From Streptomyces daqingensis (GTDB lineage: Bacteria; Actinomycetota; Actinomycetes; Streptomycetales; Streptomycetaceae): 64,000 bases of DNA. Below are positions 43,594 to 49,713 of the stretch, piece after piece. A program made the position numbers and the translations under genes. The DNA lies in assembly GCF_014645895.1 (NCBI RefSeq), contig NZ_BMMP01000016.1, positions 110,594 to 174,593 of the forward strand. Reading direction: 5' to 3'. The notes below the pieces were generated by a model, which saw only the letters and a program-made list of their open reading frames with translations, was not told where the DNA came from and ran no database searches. Each line of letters starts with the position of its first letter. The stretch's first letter is position 1.

Positions 43594-45105
43594 TCACCCC
43601 TGATGCCCTCTCAGCAAGGCATCGAGGGCGCGCACCGGGGACCGCGAATGCATGGCCAACCTTGCAGTCAACGCTTCCTCCCACTGTTCGGTCAGCTCGT
43701 CCATGAGCCGATTCCTCATTCGCGCGGTGATGTGTGAGTAACGCGCCTGCACCGAGCCATCCTCATGGCCCATGCGCTCATCCATCAGCTTGGGCGGAGT
43801 CCCAAGCTCCTCCATGGCTGTCTTGTGCGAGTGCCTGAGGCCGTGCGGAGTGAGTCCCCGTGCGATCGGCAGCCAGCACGCGTCTGCACGGCCAGAGGCG
43901 TTCCGTCCTCGCGCTGGCACCCCTGGCCACGGGTGCGCCAAGACGGGTACCGGGCGCGCCTCCTGTGGGGCCTTCTTCGGGTACCACCCCGTCGTGGCCG
44001 GATGGAACAGCCAGGTCGCGAACCCGGTACGGCGCCAGTGCGCAGCCGTCTCTCCCGACTGGCCGGCACGGACGTACCCGAGTTCCGCGACCGCCGACTC
44101 GACTCTGATCCGTGTCCGCTCCGCAACAGCATCCGGCCGGTTCAGCACGTTCGAGACTGTTGCCGGGGAGACATCGGCGCGACGGGCGACGTCGACCAGC
44201 TTCGCGCCGACGTGCCGGGCGGCTCCGTTGGCTGGACCGTTGCCACGGAACACGTAGACGTGCTCGTGGCAGGGGCAGGGTGTCGATTCGGTGCGGGTGA
44301 TATGGCTCGCGACCATGCCGGCCAGCCACTTTGGGATGTCGACGGTCCGGTAGGAGTCGTCCTTCGGTGGGCAGCGCTCGAACTCTCCCGAGTCAAGTTC
44401 GTAGAGCTGCCACTCCACCCGCACTGAGGCGGCGCGGACGAACTTGCGCTCCAAGCCGACGATTTCGCCCCATCGCATGCCGGTGTAGCCCTTCAGGACC
44501 ACGGCTACGAATTCGTCGTCACGGCCAGACAGTAGAGAGGCCCTCTCGGCTGTCAGCAGGATGCCGAGAGCGTCGGTCACCACCTTCTCGGGGCCGCGGT
44601 TTCGGGAGCGGCCGGCGCGCTTGCCACGGCCTCGCCGTTTAGTCGCCGGATTGGAGTCACGAAGTCCTTCGTCGACAGCGTCCGCGAGGATGAGGTGCAG
44701 CGTGCCATGCCAGGTCTTCACGCTGGATGCGGCGTAGAGCTTCCGCTCCTTCTTCTCCCAGGCACCGATGTCCGTGGGTTGGATGTCGGCGATGGGCTTG
44801 TCCTCGAAAGCGGGGAGGAGGTGTTCCTCGATGTGCCGCTTGTAGTTCTGCATGGTGGACGCGGCCAGTTCCTGCGCCGCGTACCAGCGGTTCACGTACT
44901 CGCCGAAGGTCTCCTTTCCGGCCTTCGGGTCCCGATAGCCGACCTCTCTGACCTTGGCCTCCGCATCATTCGCTGCCTTCGCGGCCTCGCGCTTAGTGGC
45001 GAATCGGATCGTGGAACCGTTGGCGTCCACCACGGTGCGGAGAACGCCGGGTGCAATCCAGTACCGACCCCGGTAGTAGTCGGCGCGCTTCTCGCCGTAG
45101 CCCAT
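43594..45105 (-). CDS. int: tyrosine integrase with an inserted LacI-type HTH domain
   Basis: This 503-residue recombinase has an Arm-type N-terminus, a SAM-like core-binding domain (residues 64-150), and a catalytic domain with Arg211 (KGYTGMRWGE), His421/Arg424 (HGLRHSH), His447 (MGHEDG) and Tyr456 (QARYSHI). Between Arg211 and His421 lies an extra LacI-type helix-turn-helix at about 301-345 (LVDVARRADVSPATVSNVLN). The start is the ATG at 45105, with AAAGGTG upstream. It recombines attP with the tRNA-Pro gene. Confidence 0.95.
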   Translation of the reverse strand: MGYGEKRADYYRGRYWIAPGVLRTVVDANGSTIRFATKREAAKAANDAEAKVREVGYRDPKAGKETFGEYVNRWYAAQELAASTMQNYKRHIEEHLLPAFEDKPIADIQPTDIGAWEKKERKLYAASSVKTWHGTLHLILADAVDEGLRDSNPATKRRGRGKRAGRSRNRGPEKVVTDALGILLTAERASLLSGRDDEFVAVVLKGYTGMRWGEIVGLERKFVRAASVRVEWQLYELDSGEFERCPPKDDSYRTVDIPKWLAGMVASHITRTESTPCPCHEHVYVFRGNGPANGAARHVGAKLVDVARRADVSPATVSNVLNRPDAVAERTRIRVESAVAELGYVRAGQSGETAAHWRRTGFATWLFHPATTGWYPKKAPQEARPVPVLAHPWPGVPARGRNASGRADACWLPIARGLTPHGLRHSHKTAMEELGTPPKLMDERMGHEDGSVQARYSHITARMRNRLMDELTEQWEEALTARLAMHSRSPVRALDALLRGHQG

Positions 45106-45123
45106 GAGCACCTTTCACGACAA

Positions 45124-45163
45124 GCGGAGGGGTGGAGGCCCTGGTTGGCCTCCACCCCTCCGC
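45124..45163 (-). terminator. strong hairpin between xis and int
   Basis: A perfect 17-bp stem pairs 45124-45140 with 45147-45163 around the 6-base loop CTGGTT. It lies 14 bases after the xis stop and 18 bases before the int ATG on the minus strand. It can end xis transcripts and limit read-through into int. There is no T tract. Confidence 0.75.
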
Positions 45164-45177
45164 GATCAGTTCATCTG

Positions 45178-45489
45178 TCAAGCGGCGTTCCGTGTGCGCC
45201 TCGGGCGGCGTGCACGGAGACTCACTACGGGTCCCATCGGCTGCGTCTGAACTCGGCGATGAGGTACGGCCTCGCTCTCAGTGGGACTTGCTGCCGGACG
45301 GGGCCGCTCTTCGAGGATGTGGAAGATCTCCCGGACGTGATCAGTGGTGAAGCGGTAGCTGCCGCCGCTCTTCATGAAGGGGATGCGTCGTCGTCGGGCT
45401 TGTTCCTTGACCCACCACTCCGAGCACCCAAGGGATGTCGCCACCTCCGCCGCCGAATAGCTCGGGGGGAGCCCAGTCTCTCTCGACAC
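45178..45489 (-). CDS. xis: excisionase-type DNA-binding protein (MerR-like HTH_17)
   Basis: The 103-residue protein starts at the GTG at 45489, with GAGAGGAG upstream. It has a winged HTH of the excisionase type: SYSAAEVATSLGCSEWWVKEQARR, followed by MKSGGSYRFTTDHV as the wing. The basic C-terminus (RRVQTQ, RARRPRRTRN) fits DNA bending. As in other AICEs it lies directly upstream of int and should direct excision. Confidence 0.88.
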   Translation of the reverse strand: MSRETGLPPSYSAAEVATSLGCSEWWVKEQARRRRIPFMKSGGSYRFTTDHVREIFHILEERPRPAASPTESEAVPHRRVQTQPMGPVVSLRARRPRRTRNAA

Positions 45490-45520
45490 CTTCGTGACTC
45501 CTCTCTGCCTTCTGGGGAAT

Positions 45521-45767
45521 CCGCAACATCCGCCACGCCGCAACATTGCTGGTCAGCGGCTTGGATTTGTGGCGGATGCCGGTTGTGTTGCGGATAGGTG
45601 CCGACACGCGAAGGCGTGTCGGCACCTATCCAGCGAGTCGGGTTAGCTGACGCTGCGCAGGGCGCGTGTTTCGGCTTCGGCGAGCATGTGGCGGTTCTCG
45701 GATGAGTCTTCCGCCACAGATTCACCCTCGTTGACCTGCGGTGTTGCGGCTGTTGCGGCTGTTGCGG
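45521..45767. repeat. iteron-like octamers TGTTGCGG
   Basis: Six copies occur in 247 bases: direct at 45586-45593, 45742-45749, 45751-45758 and 45760-45767, and inverted (CCGCAACA) at 45521-45528 and 45538-45545. Three are tandem with a 9-base period in the 3' end of the DUF3631 gene; the rest flank its terminator near xis. Such clusters are typical of replication origins or of operator arrays. Confidence 0.5.
45592..45631 (-). terminator. terminator after the replication gene
   Basis: A perfect 18-bp stem pairs 45592-45609 (GGATAGGTGCCGACACGC) with 45614-45631 around the loop GAAG. It lies 11 bases after the DUF3631 gene stop. Confidence 0.85.
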
Positions 45768-46902
45768 ATTCTCCGGGGGTGGGGGGGCAGTAGCGGGCCC
45801 AGGCGTCGCTGAGGTCTTCCGCGTAGTAGCCCTTGGGGGTGCCGCTGCCGACCCGGATTCCGCGTGGGCGGATGGGGGTGTTGTCGGGACGGACGTACTG
45901 CTTGAGGAGCTTGGACAGGCCGCGGGAGGTGAGCGGCTTTCCGTCGTCGGTCAGGTCGCCCCATGGAGCGTCATCGAGTCCGAGGAGGACTTCGAGGATG
46001 GCGGCGGTGGGCATGCGGTCGACGCCGCAGAAGACGCGGTCGCGCAGGTCGGTCAACAGCCGTACTCCGAGGGAGGCTTCGTCGCCTTCCTGCGCGGCCT
46101 TGATCAGGGTGAGGCAGGCGGCGCGGGCCCGCTCGGGCCAGTGGCCGCCGGCTGCGTCGGCGACTGCGAGGAGCGGCTCCCACACGTCGGCGGGCCGGTC
46201 GGAGACACCTTCGGGCATCTCCGGCCACGCCTGGGCGACCTGGTCGTGGATGGTGGCGGTCCAGTCGGCGAGGCGGTCACGCAGGGCGTGTCCCTGCTTC
46301 TCGTGGACGCGCCGCCGGTAGGGCTCGCACTTCTCGTTCGGTGCCTTCTTGCGCATCCGGATGATGATGGAGCGGGTCAGGATCGTGTCCGGCAGCGAGC
46401 CGAGACCGGCCATGGCGACCGCGCAGAACGAGTCGAACCATCCGGCCTTCTGGTCGGAGCCGTCTCCGATGCAGCGCAGGGACTTCGCGCCGCGGCGGTA
46501 GCCGGAGTTGAGGAACCCGCGGACCTCTTCGTTGCCGCCTGCTTTGGGGCCGAAGACGGTGTCGATCTCGTCAAAGAGGAGCGTGGGGCCTCCTTCGTCT
46601 GCCGCCACGAGCCGGAAGAGCGCGTTGGCGGAGGCGTTGACGGTGGTCGCCGCGCGAGGAGTGAGGGTTTCGATGATCTCCAGCGCTCGGGACTTCCCTG
46701 AACCCGGCTCCGGGCTCAGGAAGGCGAGGCGGGCGGTGCCATCGAGTGCGTCGATGAGGTGGGCGTGCGCGTCCCACAACGCCACAGCCACGTAGGCGGC
46801 TTCGGTCGGAAAGATGTTGAAGCGACGGTGGAAGGCCTCGACTTCATCGAGCAGCGCCGCGCCGTCGATCGGCTCCGGCGGTGTCTTCTTGGGTGGGGTC
46901 AT
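45643..46902 (-). CDS. DUF3631 AAA ATPase, AICE replication protein
   Basis: The 419-residue protein has a Walker A loop SPEPGSGKSRA near residue 66 and Walker B TLLFDEIDT near 110. Downstream is a helical region with the DUF3631 segment (SRGLSKLLKQYV, GIRVGSGTPKGYY) that binds the template in phage and AICE helicases. The C-terminus is Ala/Thr-rich and coincides with tandem TGTTGCGG repeats. It probably acts as the replicative helicase with the primase-polymerase. The ATG overlaps the stop of the upstream small gene (ATGA). Confidence 0.87.
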   Translation of the reverse strand: MTPPKKTPPEPIDGAALLDEVEAFHRRFNIFPTEAAYVAVALWDAHAHLIDALDGTARLAFLSPEPGSGKSRALEIIETLTPRAATTVNASANALFRLVAADEGGPTLLFDEIDTVFGPKAGGNEEVRGFLNSGYRRGAKSLRCIGDGSDQKAGWFDSFCAVAMAGLGSLPDTILTRSIIIRMRKKAPNEKCEPYRRRVHEKQGHALRDRLADWTATIHDQVAQAWPEMPEGVSDRPADVWEPLLAVADAAGGHWPERARAACLTLIKAAQEGDEASLGVRLLTDLRDRVFCGVDRMPTAAILEVLLGLDDAPWGDLTDDGKPLTSRGLSKLLKQYVRPDNTPIRPRGIRVGSGTPKGYYAEDLSDAWARYCPPTPGESATAATAATPQVNEGESVAEDSSENRHMLAEAETRALRSVS

Positions 46903-47114
46903 GCTGCGCTCCGGGTGGTCTCAGGAGTCTCTGGCTGGCCGGTGCAGGTCTCGCGATGGGCGGTGTAGGCCTCGATGAGGACTCGCACGCGCTCCCGGCC
47001 GCGGGCGTGCCGGGATCGGCCGCACCGGCACACGGCGGTCGCTGACGGGATGGCTCGCCAGTCCGGTGGGGCGATGACGTGCAGCCCCACGAACGGCTCG
47101 ATGATCTGGCTCAT
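46899..47114 (-). CDS. small coupled AICE protein with Cys motif
   Basis: The 71-residue product has the motif CRCGRSRHARGRERV and a later His/Cys pair (HRETC), which could bind zinc. Its start overlaps the preceding gene's stop, and its own stop overlaps the DUF3631 start, so it is translated as part of a chain. Basic content suggests a nucleic-acid-binding accessory to replication. I do not recognise a named family. Confidence 0.65.
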   Translation of the reverse strand: MSQIIEPFVGLHVIAPPDWRAIPSATAVCRCGRSRHARGRERVRVLIEAYTAHRETCTGQPETPETTRSAA

Positions 47115-47284
47115 GTCGCCTCCCTGCCGCTGGAGTTGCGCGAGCAGCAGGGGCTGAGAGGGACGGCCTTCGGCCGACGACTAAGCCGTCCGCTGTCGCC
47201 GTGCTCAAGCGGAGCGGCGGCGAGGCGGGCCCCACGGTGGGTAGGGAGGCTCTTAGTGGGCGGAGGCGTGAGGGGGTTGGTCAT
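47111..47284 (-). CDS. tiny coupled protein between prim-pol and small gene
   Basis: A 57-codon frame begins MTNPLTPPPTKSLPTHRG. Its ATG overlaps the primase-polymerase stop (ATGA), and its stop overlaps the next ATG (ATGA). Perfect overlaps at both ends argue that it is translated, perhaps mainly to couple its neighbours. Composition is Pro/Arg/Ser-rich with one CC pair. No function is apparent. Confidence 0.5.
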   Translation of the reverse strand: MTNPLTPPPTKSLPTHRGARLAAAPLEHGDSGRLSRRPKAVPLSPCCSRNSSGREAT

Positions 47285-48180
47285 GCCGGCCGTCGCTGTG
47301 GGTTGTTGCGGATGGACCAGTCGAGCCCTCGGTTGATGACGTCGTCGTAGTAGCGCTGCGACTCACCACCGCCCGAGAGCGCCGCCCCACTAAGAGCCTC
47401 TTGAACCTCGCCCCGGCTCAGGTCGCCGCTGGCCACCAGACGCCCCAAGGCGCGTGCGGCCCTCAGCAGGGTCCAGTTGCGCACCCCGTCCCCAGCACTG
47501 GCGACGTTGGCAGTTTCGTTGCGTAGCGCCGCGCTCGCGTAGCGGGAGGCGTTCCGCGCCTGCGGTACCGGTACCGGCCGGGCAGGGCGCGGTGTGGGTG
47601 CGAGCGCCTCGTGAAGCCAGGTCGGCAACGGGGCCGGGGTGGTGTCGTGGTGGAGGCGGTATGGCTTGCCGCCGACGGTGCTTCCGGCGGCCACGACGTA
47701 GCCGCCCCAGGCGCGGGTGTCGATGTTCGGCCCGAGCTTCTTGCTGGTCAGCCCGAGGCGCACACCATGCGGGTTGGTGAAGTACAGGTGCCATCCGCCG
47801 CGGCGGGTCCGCACCGTGTAGGTGGTGGGCCAGGGCTGTCCGGCGCGCTCGCAGAGCGCGGAGAAGGTCGTCGCGCCGTCAGGCGCGTCGCTCCCGTCTT
47901 TCGGCAGGTCGAGGTCGATGACGACCAGTCCGCTCGGCCCGGTGGCGATGCCGATCCCGTATGGGCGGCGGCTCCATGCGGCTCGGATCAGGTCGGGGTC
48001 GGTGGTGGCTCGCTGCTCGGGGGTGAGATGTCCGTCGGTGCAGTGGCCGGTGCGGGGGCAGTCGGCTTGGCGGTGTCCGGTGGGACGCTTGTTGTCGGGG
48101 CGGAGGGGGAAGACGCGCCAGCCGCGCGCAGCAGCGGCCAGTGCTGCCTGGTGCAGCGCGGTGGCTGCGGGTTGGGTCAT
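47281..48180 (-). CDS. bifunctional primase-polymerase (prim-pol, RepPP-type)
   Basis: The 299-residue protein has the AEP-type prim-pol domain. The metal-binding motif is LVVIDLDL (Asp89, Asp91), followed by RRGGWHLYF with the second-site His131, and KKLGPNIDTRAWGGY. This is the RepPP group among AICE initiators. It should synthesise primers and short DNA at the element's origin together with the DUF3631 ATPase and SSB. The C-terminal third is helical. A conserved stem-loop precedes the gene. Confidence 0.9.
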   Translation of the reverse strand: MTQPAATALHQAALAAAARGWRVFPLRPDNKRPTGHRQADCPRTGHCTDGHLTPEQRATTDPDLIRAAWSRRPYGIGIATGPSGLVVIDLDLPKDGSDAPDGATTFSALCERAGQPWPTTYTVRTRRGGWHLYFTNPHGVRLGLTSKKLGPNIDTRAWGGYVVAAGSTVGGKPYRLHHDTTPAPLPTWLHEALAPTPRPARPVPVPQARNASRYASAALRNETANVASAGDGVRNWTLLRAARALGRLVASGDLSRGEVQEALSGAALSGGGESQRYYDDVINRGLDWSIRNNPQRRPA

Positions 48181-48220
48181 GATGGAAGCTCTCCAGTTCC
48201 GTGTAGGGCTGTGAGAAGGG

Positions 48221-48263
48221 CCGGGGGCGGTGGGCGCCTTGGCGGGATGACCACCGCCCCCGG
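48221..48263 (-). other. conserved AICE stem-loop, copy 1 (before prim-pol)
   Basis: A perfect 13-bp stem (CCGGGGGCGGTGG, 48221-48233, with 48251-48263) carries the loop-side sequence GGTGGTCATCCCGCC on the minus strand. CCCTTCTCACAGCCC follows, then the prim-pol leader. The loop sequence and flanks recur at two other places in the element. Confidence 0.7.
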
Positions 48264-48269
48264 GCAGAC

Positions 48270-48722
48270 TCAGAACGGCGGCTCGTCGCCCGCCGGCGTG
48301 CTCCCGGTGCTCCAGGGGTCACCGGCACCGTTGGAGCCGCTCCCGTTGCCGCCGCTGGTGGCCTTGGTGGTGGTGGCGGTGGCGAACTTCAGTGACGGGC
48401 CGATGTCGTCGACTTCGAGGGCGAGCATCGAGCGGTTCTCGCCCTGATCGGTCTGCCAGTCGAACTGGCGCAGGCGACCGGAGACGATCACCCGGGATCC
48501 CTTGGCGAGGGACTCGGTGACGTGCTCGGCGAGGCCGCGCCAGGCGGAGCAGCGCATGAACATCGCGGTGCCGTCCTTGTACTGGCCGGATTCGCGGTCG
48601 AAGGTGCGGGGTGTGGAGGCGACGGTGAACCGCGCCAACGCCGCGCCGCTCTGGGTGAACTTCAGCTCGGGGTCGCTGGTGAGGTTGCCGATGACGGTGA
48701 TGGGGGTGTCTCCCATGGCCAT
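48270..48722 (-). CDS. ssb: single-stranded DNA-binding protein of the AICE
   Basis: The 150-residue protein starts at the ATG at 48722, preceded by AAGGGA. It has an OB fold with ITVIGNLTSDPELKF at the start, MFMRCSAWRGLAEHV in the middle and ALEVDDIGPSL at the end. The disordered tail ends in the acidic tip GDEPPF, which matches the SSB C-terminal interaction motif. It probably coats the ssDNA made in element replication. It is distinct from the chromosomal SSB. Confidence 0.92.
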   Translation of the reverse strand: MAMGDTPITVIGNLTSDPELKFTQSGAALARFTVASTPRTFDRESGQYKDGTAMFMRCSAWRGLAEHVTESLAKGSRVIVSGRLRQFDWQTDQGENRSMLALEVDDIGPSLKFATATTTKATSGGNGSGSNGAGDPWSTGSTPAGDEPPF

Positions 48723-48772
48723 GTGTGTGTCCCTTGTCGTGAGCTTGTGAATTCGGGTCGGTTCTCGGGTGG

Positions 48773-49030
48773 TCAGAAGGGCGGTTCGCTGCTGTAGCCG
48801 GGGCTGGTCCGGCGCCGCAGTCGGGGCAGGGGCAGGAGGGTCCAGGCGCGGCGGTTGTCCCAGCACGGGCAGGGGTCCCAGTCGGTCCCGTCGTATTCGC
48901 CGGTCTCCGGGTGGCCGTAGTCGCGTTCGTGACCGCCGTCTCCGTCGCACGCCCAGCAGTTGGGCCGGGGTGTGTCGGTGAGGATGAGCGCGGGGCGGGG
49001 CCAGGACTGTCGGTGGATGCGCAGTCGCAT
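48773..49030 (-). CDS. small zinc-ribbon-like AICE protein
   Basis: The 85-residue protein has two cysteine pairs, CWACDGDGGH and DPCPCW, separated by about 25 residues with many Asp and Gly. This pattern suggests a treble-clef or zinc ribbon. It lies between a membrane protein gene and ssb in the AICE operon. The family has no function known to me. Confidence 0.7.
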   Translation of the reverse strand: MRLRIHRQSWPRPALILTDTPRPNCWACDGDGGHERDYGHPETGEYDGTDWDPCPCWDNRRAWTLLPLPRLRRRTSPGYSSEPPF

Positions 49031-49040
49031 GCAGTGCTCC

Positions 49041-49511
49041 TTACTGGTTGATGGTTCCGTTGGCGCGGCCGAAGAGGCCGTGGGCGGTGATGTTCTGGGT
49101 GATCTGGGCGGGCGTCCGGTGCCGCCATCGGGACAGGAGGTAGGCGGTGCTGGCGCAGGTGGTGGCGATGAGGGCGACGGCGGCCCACAGGGCGTCGGTC
49201 ATGGCGATGACTCCGGGTGCGGCGTAGTGGAGGCCGAAGCCGCCCGCGCCGATGCCGGCGCCGATGGTCGGCGCGAGGAGCGCGGTGGTCTTGGCCCACG
49301 CGGGGACCGGCTGCGCGGCCCGCGCCACGGGTGCGGCGGCGGGCGGGGGCTGGGTGTAGGCGAGGGTGCGGATGCCGCCGGGGAGGGTCACCAGCTCGAC
49401 GCCGGGCGGGATCTCGTGCGGTGCCATCGGCGGCCGGGTGAGCGGCTCGGGGTGGAGCACGCGGGCGCCGGTGCGGTGGGTGGTGATCTCGTATGTGGTG
49501 TCGGGGTGCAC
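49041..49511 (-). CDS. AICE two-helix membrane protein
   Basis: The 156-residue protein has a Pro-rich cytoplasmic N-terminus (about 70 residues) and two predicted membrane helices (around 75-98 and 103-125), ending in a short basic tail. It could be a spread-type (Spd) protein. The gene lies after the strong hairpin that closes the traB transcript, so it may have its own promoter. I do not recognise a named domain with certainty. Confidence 0.7.
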   Translation of the reverse strand: MHPDTTYEITTHRTGARVLHPEPLTRPPMAPHEIPPGVELVTLPGGIRTLAYTQPPPAAAPVARAAQPVPAWAKTTALLAPTIGAGIGAGGFGLHYAAPGVIAMTDALWAAVALIATTCASTAYLLSRWRHRTPAQITQNITAHGLFGRANGTINQ

Positions 49512-49530
49512 AAGATGCTCCCTTCACGAG

Positions 49531-49570
49531 CGACGGGCAGCACCCCGTTTCGCGGGGGTGCTGCCCGTCG
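49531..49570 (-). terminator. strong terminator hairpin downstream of traB
   Basis: A perfect 16-bp stem pairs 49531-49546 (CGACGGGCAGCACCCC) with 49555-49570 around an 8-base loop. It lies 144 bases past the traB stop and just ahead of the next membrane protein gene. Confidence 0.85.
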
Positions 49571-49575
49571 TCTGG

Positions 49576-49710
49576 CTTGTCGTGTTGCTTGTCGTGCGGC
49601 TTGTCGCTTGTCTTGTCTTGTCGCTTGTCGCCTTCCAGGTCAAAGCCTGGTTTCGGCCCTCTGAGAGCCGCACAGGGGCTTTCTCGAACCGGTGGGCGAC
49701 AAGCGACAAA
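49576..49710. repeat. CTTGTC repeat array, candidate clt transfer locus
   Basis: Seven copies of CTTGTC (five of them CTTGTCG) start at 49576, 49588, 49600, 49607, 49612, 49617 and 49624. Two inverted copies lie at 49697-49710 (CGACAAGCGACAAA). The last direct copies and the inverted pair can form a 13-bp stem. The array lies just downstream of traB, the position of clt in conjugative Streptomyces plasmids, where TraB binds short direct repeats. Function is inferred from position and pattern. Confidence 0.55.
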
Positions 49711-49713
49711 CAC

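Noticed and set aside
48319..49713. A 464-codon minus-strand frame through the CTTGTC array, with Asp-Lys repeats
   Set aside because: Its Asp-Lys part is only the translation of the CTTGTC repeats, and the rest is out of frame with two better-supported genes. It also crosses a strong terminator hairpin.
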